A stretch of 22,704 bases of DNA. Origin: Phycisphaerae bacterium (GTDB lineage: Bacteria > Planctomycetota > Phycisphaerae > UBA1845). The position numbers and the translations under genes were made by a program. Of the stretch, positions 1 through 8,831 are shown piece by piece (position 1 is the first letter of the stretch; the number at the start of each line of letters is the position of its first letter). The notes beneath the pieces were generated by a model, which ran no database searches, had not been told where the DNA came from, and worked only from the letters and a program-made list of their open reading frames with translations. The stretch is from contig BQJS01000062.1 of NCBI GenBank assembly GCA_021604825.1, forward strand, positions 1-22,704, in the 5' to 3' direction.

Positions 1-1
1 A

Positions 2-61
2 GATGACTTTGAAGACTTCCAGCTGGGATTCACCGGTACGGTGATATCGCCATGCGACTGA
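2..61 (+). CDS. C-terminal end of a dockerin-like secreted protein (partial)
   Basis: Only the last 19 codons and the TGA stop are in the window. They read DDFEDFQLGFTGTV and end in ISPCD. This matches the tail of the large phosphatase-like protein in the same operon, which reads DDFRQFQSLFTDEI and ends in VSPCE. Both therefore probably end in the same dockerin-like EF-hand module (an Asp-rich calcium loop followed by a Phe-rich helix) closed by a Ser-Pro-Cys-acidic tail. The gene upstream is probably another large exported protein. The next start codon is 16 nt after the stop, which suggests co-transcription. The function of the rest of the protein cannot be seen. Confidence 0.7.
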   Translation, partial: DDFEDFQLGFTGTVISPCD

Positions 62-77
62 CATTTGGAGTGGTGAA

Positions 78-1049
78 TTGAATTGGAAGTTGGGATTGCG
101 CACGGTCGTATGGTTTATCGTGTTCGGTTGTCCGCTAGCGCTTTGCGCACATCCCGGACCGCACCACGATATCGCCCGGGTCAGCAAGCTTGTTGAAGCC
201 GAACCTCATCGAGCTGAATTGTGGATCGAGCGGGCCTATCACCGGCGGCTGGCGGAGCAATACGACGAAGCGTTGGCAGATTTGGCTGAGGCGGAGCGTT
301 TGGCACCGGGGACATCGGAACTCTGCGCGCATCGTGGGATGACACTTTCGGCCATGGGTCGGGATGCGGAAGCAGAATCTGAGTTGAATCGCTTTCTTGA
401 GGAGACTTCGGGAACGGCAGGGACTTTTTCGGAGCGCGCTCAGATTCGCCAACGGGCGGGTCGGCTTGACGAAGCGGTTACCGATCTTGCGGCTGCGATC
501 AAACTAAAACCGGATGTTGCGTACTTTGTTCAGCGTGGTCGGTTGCAAGAAAAACTGAAACGTTGGGACGACGTTGCATCGGGATATCGCGAGGGCATCG
601 CCAAGGTTGGACAAGTTGCGACGTTGAATCATGGGCTGATTCGCGCGGAAGTCGCTCGGGGCAACCACGACGAAGCATTGACGTTGATCGATGGGGTGAT
701 GGAGCATACGAAAGTCAAGACGCCGTGGCAGTTGCAGCGGGCTGACGTGTTAGAGTCTGCTGGGAAGCCCGAGGCGGCGCTTACAGAGAGATTGGCTGCC
801 CTTGAAGAAACCAACCGCGTCTTGGCCAAGCGTCCGACGGCTATTCAACTTGTGATTCGGGCGCGGGTTTATATGGCGCTCGAACGAACGGAAGACGCCC
901 GTCGCGATTTGGAATTGACGTTGAAGAAAACGCCGCGGTACGAAGCCGCAATTGAGTTATTGAATGCGCTTGAATCCAAGCGAAACCAAAATAGACATGA
1001 ACGGCCAACCAAAGAGGTGAAAAGCAATGCAATGCTCGACGAAAAATAG
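78..1049 (+). CDS. Secreted tetratricopeptide-repeat protein
   Basis: This encodes 323 residues. The start is TTG: a GGAG lies 7 nt upstream, the only in-frame Met codons are deep in the repeat region, and this start gives a signal peptide (residues 1-24, hydrophobic from about 9 to 23). Cleavage after LALCA would leave a mature N-terminus HPGPHHD, rich in histidine. Residues from about 33 to 300 are TPR-like helix pairs; the clearest have the form W/Y-x-x-R-A-x-x-x-x-x-x-x-x-x-D-E-A-L-x-D-L. TPR arrays bind other proteins, and this one would act outside the cytoplasm. The gene overlaps the phosphatase gene by 23 nt, so translational coupling is likely and the two products may work together. 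I recall similar exported TPR proteins beside purple-acid-phosphatase genes in other bacteria, but that is memory and was not checked. Confidence 0.85.
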   Translation: MNWKLGLRTVVWFIVFGCPLALCAHPGPHHDIARVSKLVEAEPHRAELWIERAYHRRLAEQYDEALADLAEAERLAPGTSELCAHRGMTLSAMGRDAEAESELNRFLEETSGTAGTFSERAQIRQRAGRLDEAVTDLAAAIKLKPDVAYFVQRGRLQEKLKRWDDVASGYREGIAKVGQVATLNHGLIRAEVARGNHDEALTLIDGVMEHTKVKTPWQLQRADVLESAGKPEAALTERLAALEETNRVLAKRPTAIQLVIRARVYMALERTEDARRDLELTLKKTPRYEAAIELLNALESKRNQNRHERPTKEVKSNAMLDEK

Positions 1050-4000
1050 GCAACGACGATTCGCAGGAAATGGATTGCTCGTGGCTGCGGCACTTACGAT
1101 GCTGTTGTCCGCGGTTAAAGTTGATGCGGCTATCGTTCGTGAACCCTATCTTCAGGTGGTCACGCCGGACAGCGTGACCGTGGTTTGGCGTACCGATTTG
1201 GCGTCGCCAACGGACAGCCGGGTTCAGTATGGCCTGGTTGAAGGTGCGCCGGATTTGGAAGCGACATCCACATCAGTCATTCCAGCATCAAATGCAAACG
1301 TGCGCGATCACATCGTCACGATTTCCGGCCTAAGTGCCGCGACGAAATACTTCTACAACGTCGGGACAACCAGTGGTGGCGTCGAAGCTGGCGGTACCGC
1401 GAATCACTATTTCGTCAGCGCGCCGAACACCGGACTCGGATCGAACTTTACGGCATGGATCGTCGGCGATAGTGGCGACAACGGCGCAAACCAAGCTGCC
1501 GTGCGCGACGCGATGTTGGCTGTGACTGGCGCGACTCCCCCAGACATTTTCCTGCACATGGGCGACATTGCTTACAACAACGGGACAGACTCCGAATACA
1601 CCAACAACCATTTTGGACCCTATGCAGACATTCTGCGTAACACCGCATGCTATCCAACACTGGGTAATCACGATTCCGACAATACGACGTCCGGTGCATG
1701 TTGGCCCCTGCCATGTGCTCCTGGGGCGACGACTGGGCCGTACTATGAAGCACACGTGCTTCCGACCGCAGGTGAAGCGGGTGGTGAGCCATCAGGTACG
1801 GAATCTTACTATTCGTTTGACTACGCAAATGTCCATTTCGTTGTATTGAATTCTGATCAAGTGAGCCGATCGGCATCCGGTCCGATGGCAGAGTGGCTGA
1901 CCGCCGACTTGGCTGGCACGACGCAGGATTGGGTCATCGCCTATTGGCATCACCCACCTTACACCAAAGGTACGCACGACTCGGACAACTCAGGCGACTC
2001 AGGTGGCCGTTTGGTCGACATGCGCGAAAACTTTCTGCCCATTCTCGAGGCGGGTGGTGTTGATCTGGTGATGGGTGGGCATTCGCACATTTACGAACGT
2101 TCCTATCTCATCGACGGTGCATATGGCTATGGCAGCAGTCCTAACTTCGCGACGCCAAACTTTGCGACGCTCGATGCCAATGGAAACATCATCGATTCGG
2201 GCGACGGCGATCCTGCTGGCGATGGTGCATACGTTAAGAATTCTGGGCTCGGTGCCAATGAAGGCGCTGTGTATGTCGTTGCGGGTCACGGGGGTCGGTC
2301 GGTGGGCGGTTCCGCCAACCATCCGGTCATGGCGTCGGCCGATGTCGATTTCGGATCCTGCCTGCTCACCGTGCAAGGCAACACGCTGACGATGAGCAAT
2401 ATTCGAGACGACCAGACGATTACGGATACGTTTTCGATCGTTAAGGGAACCTGTGAGGATTTTGAAACTGGGTTTACGATTGGTCAGCCCGTCGGTGATC
2501 ACGCCGAATGGTTTGACGATGGTGGCGGTCCGGTAGTGACTGCCGGCGCAGGAACGGGCGGTTCGGTGGGATTGGCACCGTCGGGAAACATTTTCACTTG
2601 GACGGCCAACCCGTTCGACTGGACGTCAAAGAGTTTGGCAGGCGTCGTCGTTCAGCTTGACCTGCAAACCGATGCGACTGGTTTGCTCGACGATGACCGA
2701 GTTGGATGGATGATCTCCGACATCAGTGTGAATTCCGATTTCATCTTTGGCGTGCAAGTTGATCCGTCGGGCGGTGGCGACGATGGCGATCCGGCTGGCA
2801 GTACGCGGTTGGAAGGGTATTGGGATGCGACAATTAATGTGGACGAAGACAAACGTCCGTTCATTGATAGCGTCGCAGGCAACCTCGTGCCGGACACGTT
2901 TTATCGATTGCGTGCAGAATTTACCAGACTCAGCGCGACCTCGGCGCGCGTGGATGCGTCATTGACCGAACTTGATGCATTGGGCATCCCTGTTGCGGGC
3001 CCACCAGTATTGGCCGGTACAATTGCGGACACCAGCCTGTTGGGTGCAGATGCGCCTGACCTTGCTTACTTTACGAATCCAATTTGGCCAGCATTCAAGA
3101 ATCACACCGCTGGTGGTGCCAATGCTGACAATGCTTGTTTCGAGTTGTTTGAGTCGAATATTGTGCCGATTGTGGCTACGTTCCAGCAAGGTCAGAACGG
3201 CTACAGCTCAAACGTGGACACGTACCTTGAGGGCGGTAATCCCGATGTGGAAAATTCGGGCGATACCACGTTGGTTGTCGACCTCAGTCCAGAGCGCCAC
3301 ATTCTGATGCGCTTCGATGACATGTTCGGCACCAACGGGGGCCAGATTCCGCCGACCGCAGATATCTTGTCTGCGACACTGACCGTTGAGATCACGAATT
3401 CGAGTCCGGGTGTTGGGGCTTCCCTCTATCGAATGCTCCAAACTTGGAATGATACCGATACGTGGAATACCTGGATCGGTGGCATTCAGAATGACGGTGC
3501 CGAAGCCGCGGTTGCCGCAGATGCTTCAGGTAGTAGCGACGTGGGGCCATACGAGCTTGACGTAACCACCAGTGTCGAGGCATGGTTGGCTGACCCATCG
3601 AGCAACCACGGATGGGCATGGCTTCCGCCGGCGCAAGATAACTCTTGGCAAATGGATTCTTCGGAGGGGGCAGTTCCTCCTGAACTTCGAGTTGTCTATC
3701 AAATCGTATGTGGTGACGATTCGGAGTGTGACGACGGAGATCCTTGTACAACGGATACCTGCCTTGCAGGCGCTTGTGAGAACGAGCCAGTTGTTTGTGG
3801 CGAAGGTGAAGTTTGCAACGAGTCCACGGGTGATTGTGTGTTGACGTCAGCGATCATGTTCCAGGATGGTGCCGATTCATACGCCGGTACCGATGATACA
3901 TTCGTGCAAGTGGCGGTACCGGGCAATGTCAATGGTGCCCTCGAAGTATTGGAATGGGACGACGACGATCCGAGTGGTGGCGTGGTGGAGCCTAACTTTG

Positions 4001-6666
4001 GTTTGCTACGTTTCGACAATATTTTTGGTGCAGGCCCGGGATTGATTCCCACTGGTTCGCAGATTGTCTCAGCCACGCTGACGTACACCGTGTTTGACCA
4101 GGGATTTACGGCATCGGTTCGTGAAGTGCTTGTCGATTGGGATGAAGGCGACAGCTTAACGAGCATGTGCGGCGGTTCCTGTGACGAGGGGGCTGAATAC
4201 GGTGCCACAGAAGTCGCGTCGGCAGTTGGTCCTGTTGGTGCGCAGAACGCAGATGTCACTGCAAGCCTGCAAGCCTGGAGTGACAACCCGGCAAATAACT
4301 TCGGTTGGTTCTTCATTTCGCAGACTGGTGCTGGAACTGGCGGTGGGGTACAGGTTCGCTCAAGCGAATATGTCGCGACGCCATCGGAACGACCAAAACT
4401 CGCGGTCGTCTATGTCGCCGGTTGCGACGTGTCAGCCGACTGCGACGACGGCAATGATTGCACCGACGATCTGTGCAACTCATCTGGATTCTGCGAATAC
4501 AGCAATAACACCGATCCGTGCGACGACGGTGATTTCTGCACGGAATCCGACACGTGTTCAGCCGGTGCCTGCGCTGGTTCGCCGGTGGATTGTGGCGGTC
4601 AAGTTTGCAATCCTGTGGATGGTGGGTGTGTCGATTGTCTTTCAAACACTGACTGCGACAACAACGACACGTGCGACGGCGACGAAACTTGCGACGCCAA
4701 CACCTGCCAAGCAGGGACGCCGCTTGATTGTGACGACCTTGTTGCGTGTACCACGGATTCGTGCGATCCAATTGACGGTTGCATGAACGTAGACAACTGC
4801 ACGGCGGGTCAAGTCTGCAACCTTGGCACTGGATTCTGCGAAGCCGGTCCATTGTTTACGGCGTACAACGACATGAATCCGTCGGCGGGTGATAGCAACG
4901 ACACCAACGTGACCGAGCATGATTACAGTACGGTTGATGGTGTGCTCGTTGACTACGACACTGGAACGCCGACGTCAGTGACGATCACGGGCTCGTTTGT
5001 CGGCGGACTCGACGACAATTTCCCGTCGAATGGCGGACAGGCCAATGGCGGAACCGATGCAGGTGACACGTTTGGTCCCTCAGGTGCGGTTATTGTCGAC
5101 ATGCTCAATACCATCGAACTCGATGATCCCAGCTGGGACAACATCATCACACTCGACAACTTGGATTCAACGAAGCGTTACACAATCACGCTTTCCGCCA
5201 ACCGTGATAACCCGACTTATGACGATGCACGTTTTGCGAGAGTTACCATCGAGGGGGCTGACACGTTTGCGAACGATAGTTCTGCGGGTGTGGTCGTGAA
5301 TTCGGCTGACTCGGTTTCGTTTAGCATTGGCCATAACACGGTCAATGGTTACGTCGCCCGCTGGACGAACGTCGTCGCATCCGACGGAAGCTTCTCGATC
5401 AAGTCGGAATGGGATGACGGTCTGGGCAGTGGCGGTAGCAACACCAAAGGCTACGCAATGACCGCGCTCAAGCTGGAAGAATTCGCCAATACATGTGGCG
5501 TTGCGGCTGAGTGCGATGACGGATTGTACTGCAACGGGGTCGAAGACTGCATCGCCGGAATCTGTTCAGCCGGCACGCCTCCGTGCGGAGAAGGTGCGGC
5601 GGTCTGCAACGAGGATACGGACACCTGTGCCGTCCTGTGCGATCTCGACTTGCTCGACGAAGACTTTAACAGCTACAGCGTCGGACAAGACCCTACCGAT
5701 TGGTACGACACCGCCGCCGACAGTGCGACGACGGAGAGCACTTCGCTCTTTGACGTTAAGCAAGTGGGCGGAGATTTGGTACTTGGTACTGATTCATCCG
5801 ACATCAACATCCACTCGCACTATGTTGGTGCGGGGGCTGACAGCTACACGAGCATGACCTACACCGGCCGCATGCGTCTGACCGACGACAACGGCGGCAT
5901 TGGCGTGACGTTCCTTTCCGGTTTCGCCGATTCACCGACGCCTGCATACGACTACCATCGTTTGCGTCGGGCGAATTTCGCACCGTCGGCACGCACGTTC
6001 CAATTGGAGCCGCCCAACGCCAATGGCCTCACGGGCGATCTCGATTCTGGCGTCGATCCGGTTGTGGATACGTGGTATCGCTTCCGCATCGTGGTGGACG
6101 CAGAGCAGCCACAGGTTCGTATTCGCGCCAACGTTTGGGAGGATGGCCAAGCTGAACCGGCTGGCTTCCAGATCGATGCGACGGATACTGGTGGATTGAA
6201 TCGCACGGTCGGAACCGTGGGAACGTGGAGCATGCTCGATGGCAGTAAGTATTGGGATGACCTGAAGGTGGTCGATGGTCGGCTCGATCTGCCATGTGAC
6301 GATGGCGATGCCTGTACGATCGACGACACCTGCTCGAACGGTGTTTGCACCGGGACGCTTGTCGATTGCGATGGCGATGGTGTTTGCGATTTCGACGACA
6401 ACTGCCCGACGGTCCCGAACCCCGGTCAGGACCCAGCCGCCTGCAACGGCCCGTTCGATTTCGATAACGACGGCGATGTCGATCTCGCCGATTTTGCAGT
6501 CGTGCATGACTGTCTCGGTGGACCGGGTGAATTAACGCCTCCGGGCGGATGCGATCCGGGCGACTTCAGTGCGGCAGACGTAGATACCGACGGCGACGTA
6601 GACTTGGACGATTTCAGGCAGTTCCAGTCGCTGTTTACAGATGAGATCGTATCGCCGTGCGAATAG
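1027..6666 (+). CDS. Mosaic secreted purple-acid-phosphatase-like metallophosphoesterase
   Basis: This encodes 1,879 residues. AGAGGTGA lies 6 nt before the ATG, and a signal peptide covers about residues 1-34. The order is: a purple acid phosphatase N-terminal FN3-like domain (about 35-130); a metallophosphoesterase domain (about 139-480) with all five metal-binding blocks, GDSGD (D148), GDIAY (D180), GNHD (213-216), WHHPP (H308, H309) and GHSH (351-354); a beta-rich LamG-like region (about 480-710); two DNRLRE-like domains (about 716-892 and 942-1130); Cys-rich CDDGDPCTTDTC-type repeats (about 893-939, 1132-1273, 1489-1538 and 1757-1780); two more beta-sandwich-like regions (about 1275-1487 and 1540-1754); a thrombospondin-3 motif (about 1779-1801); and a dockerin-like pair of Asp-rich loops (about 1808-1879). 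The predicted role is hydrolysis of phosphate esters at the cell surface. The first two domains and the motifs are clear; the names of the later modules are less certain. Simple purple acid phosphatases are about 400-600 residues. Confidence 0.88.
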   Translation: MQCSTKNRQRRFAGNGLLVAAALTMLLSAVKVDAAIVREPYLQVVTPDSVTVVWRTDLASPTDSRVQYGLVEGAPDLEATSTSVIPASNANVRDHIVTISGLSAATKYFYNVGTTSGGVEAGGTANHYFVSAPNTGLGSNFTAWIVGDSGDNGANQAAVRDAMLAVTGATPPDIFLHMGDIAYNNGTDSEYTNNHFGPYADILRNTACYPTLGNHDSDNTTSGACWPLPCAPGATTGPYYEAHVLPTAGEAGGEPSGTESYYSFDYANVHFVVLNSDQVSRSASGPMAEWLTADLAGTTQDWVIAYWHHPPYTKGTHDSDNSGDSGGRLVDMRENFLPILEAGGVDLVMGGHSHIYERSYLIDGAYGYGSSPNFATPNFATLDANGNIIDSGDGDPAGDGAYVKNSGLGANEGAVYVVAGHGGRSVGGSANHPVMASADVDFGSCLLTVQGNTLTMSNIRDDQTITDTFSIVKGTCEDFETGFTIGQPVGDHAEWFDDGGGPVVTAGAGTGGSVGLAPSGNIFTWTANPFDWTSKSLAGVVVQLDLQTDATGLLDDDRVGWMISDISVNSDFIFGVQVDPSGGGDDGDPAGSTRLEGYWDATINVDEDKRPFIDSVAGNLVPDTFYRLRAEFTRLSATSARVDASLTELDALGIPVAGPPVLAGTIADTSLLGADAPDLAYFTNPIWPAFKNHTAGGANADNACFELFESNIVPIVATFQQGQNGYSSNVDTYLEGGNPDVENSGDTTLVVDLSPERHILMRFDDMFGTNGGQIPPTADILSATLTVEITNSSPGVGASLYRMLQTWNDTDTWNTWIGGIQNDGAEAAVAADASGSSDVGPYELDVTTSVEAWLADPSSNHGWAWLPPAQDNSWQMDSSEGAVPPELRVVYQIVCGDDSECDDGDPCTTDTCLAGACENEPVVCGEGEVCNESTGDCVLTSAIMFQDGADSYAGTDDTFVQVAVPGNVNGALEVLEWDDDDPSGGVVEPNFGLLRFDNIFGAGPGLIPTGSQIVSATLTYTVFDQGFTASVREVLVDWDEGDSLTSMCGGSCDEGAEYGATEVASAVGPVGAQNADVTASLQAWSDNPANNFGWFFISQTGAGTGGGVQVRSSEYVATPSERPKLAVVYVAGCDVSADCDDGNDCTDDLCNSSGFCEYSNNTDPCDDGDFCTESDTCSAGACAGSPVDCGGQVCNPVDGGCVDCLSNTDCDNNDTCDGDETCDANTCQAGTPLDCDDLVACTTDSCDPIDGCMNVDNCTAGQVCNLGTGFCEAGPLFTAYNDMNPSAGDSNDTNVTEHDYSTVDGVLVDYDTGTPTSVTITGSFVGGLDDNFPSNGGQANGGTDAGDTFGPSGAVIVDMLNTIELDDPSWDNIITLDNLDSTKRYTITLSANRDNPTYDDARFARVTIEGADTFANDSSAGVVVNSADSVSFSIGHNTVNGYVARWTNVVASDGSFSIKSEWDDGLGSGGSNTKGYAMTALKLEEFANTCGVAAECDDGLYCNGVEDCIAGICSAGTPPCGEGAAVCNEDTDTCAVLCDLDLLDEDFNSYSVGQDPTDWYDTAADSATTESTSLFDVKQVGGDLVLGTDSSDINIHSHYVGAGADSYTSMTYTGRMRLTDDNGGIGVTFLSGFADSPTPAYDYHRLRRANFAPSARTFQLEPPNANGLTGDLDSGVDPVVDTWYRFRIVVDAEQPQVRIRANVWEDGQAEPAGFQIDATDTGGLNRTVGTVGTWSMLDGSKYWDDLKVVDGRLDLPCDDGDACTIDDTCSNGVCTGTLVDCDGDGVCDFDDNCPTVPNPGQDPAACNGPFDFDNDGDVDLADFAVVHDCLGGPGELTPPGGCDPGDFSAADVDTDGDVDLDDFRQFQSLFTDEIVSPCE

Positions 6667-6720
6667 GTGATTCGAGATTTGCGACGTGACTTAGCCGATT
6701 GGCGAAGGTAACGTGATGGT

Positions 6721-7551
6721 ATGAAGCGAATCGCAAACAATCTGCGAGTAGCTCGTACGGTCGCCAGCGTTGCAACAATGTCAATCATTCTTGCTGCCAT
6801 CGGTTGCGCGCAAGAAAACAAATCAACAAAGAAACCACTGCCGGCCAAGATCAACTGGCCGGCAGTGGTGCCTTCAGAATTAATCGCAAGATTCAGTTGC
6901 GGAAGTGGCTATGAAGGTGAAGTCTTCGATCTTAAGGGCGATGGTAGTTTTGACTTCACCCACTATTCTTGCACATTCTCCCAGAAATGCTCCGGTCAAT
7001 ACAAACTTGAGTCTGGCGTAGTCGTCCTAACGGCGGATGGAAGTTACCCATCACTCTTTGCAAAGTTCAAGAACAGCAGGCTCAAACCAGTCAAGTGGCG
7101 AACTCGACGATTGGTGCCGCTCGCGTGGGGCGACCGTATGTATTTGATTGAAGAGGGCGGCCACGTTGAATTCTGTAATCAAGTCAACGAGGGATGGGAA
7201 CCGCGTAACAGAATTCACGGTCGATTCTTACTGCGGACAGACGATTGGGAAATACCCGTCAATGAAAAACCCGGCTTGCCAAATGAATACACAGACCATC
7301 TCATCGACGCGCCGTGTGAAGCGAAGGTTTTGAGCCAAAAGGAGCATGTGTTGCGGCTGGACAAAGGGTCACGCGAAGGCGTGTTTGTCGGAATGCGCCT
7401 TGCCGCCCATCCCAAGGGAAAGATCGCTTTCCGATCCTCGATTGAAGTCGTTTCGGTCAAACAGAATACCGCCGTCGCCGAAGTGCGATGGGGGAGTTGG
7501 CCCGAACCGGGTGATGCAGTTTTCATCAACCGAAGAAGCGCTGACGACTGA
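6721..7551 (+). CDS. Putative lipoprotein of unknown function
   Basis: This encodes 276 residues. ATG is chosen because the two nearby earlier starts (GTG at 6713, ATG at 6716) run straight into a stop; a GAAGG lies 12 nt upstream. The N-terminus is basic then hydrophobic, ending in LAAIGC, a plausible though not ideal lipobox, so the protein is probably lipid-anchored in the periplasm. I recognise no family. The middle is rich in aromatic and charged residues with several Cys. The C-terminal 80 residues contain KGSREGVFVGM and end with PGDAVFINR, which resembles a small SH3-like beta-barrel. A perfect 14-bp hairpin lies in the coding sequence just after the lipobox. The gene is 54 nt after the phosphatase stop and could be the last gene of that operon. 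Confidence 0.75.
   Translation: MKRIANNLRVARTVASVATMSIILAAIGCAQENKSTKKPLPAKINWPAVVPSELIARFSCGSGYEGEVFDLKGDGSFDFTHYSCTFSQKCSGQYKLESGVVVLTADGSYPSLFAKFKNSRLKPVKWRTRRLVPLAWGDRMYLIEEGGHVEFCNQVNEGWEPRNRIHGRFLLRTDDWEIPVNEKPGLPNEYTDHLIDAPCEAKVLSQKEHVLRLDKGSREGVFVGMRLAAHPKGKIAFRSSIEVVSVKQNTAVAEVRWGSWPEPGDAVFINRRSADD
6834..6869. repeat. Perfect 14-bp inverted repeat inside a coding region
   Basis: The left arm ACCACTGCCGGCCA (6834-6847) and right arm TGGCCGGCAGTGGT (6856-6869) are perfect complements around an 8-nt loop, AGATCAAC. The arms encode the Pro/Ala-rich linker just after the lipobox of the lipoprotein gene, about 113 nt from its ATG. No run of T follows, so it is not a classical terminator. 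It could affect translation or transcription of the gene, or be a trace of an inserted repeat. It does not share sequence with the GTAGGG repeat family further on. Confidence 0.8.
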
Positions 7552-7863
7552 TCGCATCATTCATTCCACCTTCCGATAACTCACGCACCAATCAACCTGC
7601 ATTCAAATCGAACATCGGCGAGCCCTTAAACTGGGCATTTTGGGCGGATGCCGTAACTTCTTGGTTCGCAGTGCCTTGCCGCCTCCGTCATTTCATTTGT
7701 TTCGATCACCGCACTCCACTAAACTGATGTATCGGACGCCAGTTCCCGGATTTTCTATTGGGAATTGACTGCGTCGTTCCTCGTTGGAATAAAGGAGCAG
7801 AAGAGGGAGATGTTCCCAGATGACGCTGGAGCGTCGTCGCGAGGAGGGACAAGGAGCATGTTG
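7552..7863. other. Intergenic stretch before the metzincin gene
   Basis: No convincing gene is seen on either strand in these 312 bases. The stretch holds a candidate promoter (7765-7793), a small GACGCT-GG-AGCGTC hairpin (7822-7835) in the presumed leader, and two purine-rich Shine-Dalgarno-like stretches (GAGGAGG at 7841-7847 and AAGGAG at 7851-7856). The short GCCC/GGGC pair near 7622-7636 is too weak to call a terminator. Confidence 0.5.
7765..7793 (+). promoter_or_regulatory. Candidate sigma-70-type promoter for the metzincin lipoprotein
   Basis: TTGACT (7765-7770, 5 of 6 to consensus) and AATAAA (7788-7793, 4 of 6) are separated by 17 bp. Transcription would start near 7800 and give a leader of about 64 nt carrying the small hairpin and the Shine-Dalgarno sequence. 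This is a prediction from pattern alone. Confidence 0.35.
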
Positions 7864-8664
7864 ATGCGCATAAAGAGTGTGCACACGCGTTGTTTATTCG
7901 GACTGCTGGCGGTCGGTGTGATCGCAGCCACCACTGGCTGTGGTTACGTTGCGCCGGAAGTCGAAAAGTCGCCCAGCCCCCGCACCGATGGCAGCATTCA
8001 AAGCTGCGATCAAGCCCCGCTGCCGGAAGACGCACTCACGCTTGTCGTCCTCGATTGGGATGGCGGTCAAAGTCCACTCGTTCGTGACAAGGTCCTGACC
8101 GGATTTGATGTCACGTCGCTGGAACTCGCTGACGGCAAAAGCATTTCGCAGGATGAATTTGAATCGATGGTTCTCGCCCGGGTTGGCGAGATCCTTTGCG
8201 TTCTCGATCCGATGGATGTGGCGGTCATCATCGGCGACGGTGCCGACTACCAAGACTCCACGGTGATCCACATCACCGGCGACGAACCAGCCAACGAGGC
8301 CAAGCATATCGGCCAATCGCATTTCGACCTGTGTAACGAACACCTGGACGATTCCGGAGTGATTTGGGGTGGGGCGTTGGCCAGCCGCGTTGCGTCGGCA
8401 AGTCTGGACGAATGGATCAACGCCTTCGCCAACACCATTGCCCACGAGACCGGACACACGCTCGGGTTCTTCCATCCCGATCCCGATGTGGTGGAACGTC
8501 TGTTGCTGTCGCCATCCACGGAGATCATGCGGGCCCACACCACCACCGACGACTTGCTCAAACCGCAAGCATTCCTGCTCGATCAGGACACCTGTCCGGG
8601 CAGCGACGGCATCGGTGACACGTCGTACCGCGTGACCGGTGGGGTCGCATATGTACTCGAGTAG
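7864..8664 (+). CDS. Lipoprotein zinc metalloprotease of metzincin type
   Basis: This encodes 266 residues from ATG 7864. That start lies 7 nt after AAGGAG; ATG 7858, two codons earlier, is possible. A TTG at 7765 keeps the frame open but would coincide with the promoter -35 and hide the signal peptide. The N-terminus is hydrophobic and ends in ATTGC, a plausible lipobox. Residues 194-206 read HETGHTLGFFHPD, the full metzincin motif HExxHxxGxxH: three zinc-binding His and a catalytic Glu. About 25 residues later EIMRAH supplies a candidate Met-turn. The upstream half, with VVLDWDGG and ADYQDSTVIHITGD, is not a family I can name. The predicted role is peptide-bond cleavage by a protease anchored in the periplasm or on the cell surface. 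Substrate and activation are unknown, and no propeptide is obvious. Confidence 0.8.
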   Translation: MRIKSVHTRCLFGLLAVGVIAATTGCGYVAPEVEKSPSPRTDGSIQSCDQAPLPEDALTLVVLDWDGGQSPLVRDKVLTGFDVTSLELADGKSISQDEFESMVLARVGEILCVLDPMDVAVIIGDGADYQDSTVIHITGDEPANEAKHIGQSHFDLCNEHLDDSGVIWGGALASRVASASLDEWINAFANTIAHETGHTLGFFHPDPDVVERLLLSPSTEIMRAHTTTDDLLKPQAFLLDQDTCPGSDGIGDTSYRVTGGVAYVLE

Positions 8665-8831
8665 CGGCTGACGGTGCAGGTCGCTTCCTGTTGGCGTTGT
8701 GCTGGTGTGTTGTTCGCTGCGTCAAAATGTTCTTTCCGATTTGATCCTCATCCAAATCTTGTTAGCCTACTCGCGAAAGCTGCGTCTGATTCGTTTGTCT
8801 GACCGTTGCTTATGCGGAGATCTGAACTTTC

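Noticed and set aside
3699..4852. Long open frames in other frames inside the phosphatase gene
   Set aside because: Ser/Pro- or Arg/Cys-rich shadows caused by the repetitive Asp/Cys-rich coding sequence.
7622..7640. GCCC/GGGC hairpin followed by ATTTT as a terminator
   Set aside because: The stem is only 4 bp and the T-run is short; too weak to call.
7765..7863. Longer start (TTG 7765) for the metzincin lipoprotein
   Set aside because: It would begin on the candidate -35 box, has no ribosome binding site and pushes the signal peptide 33 residues inward; ATG 7864 has AAGGAG at a good distance.
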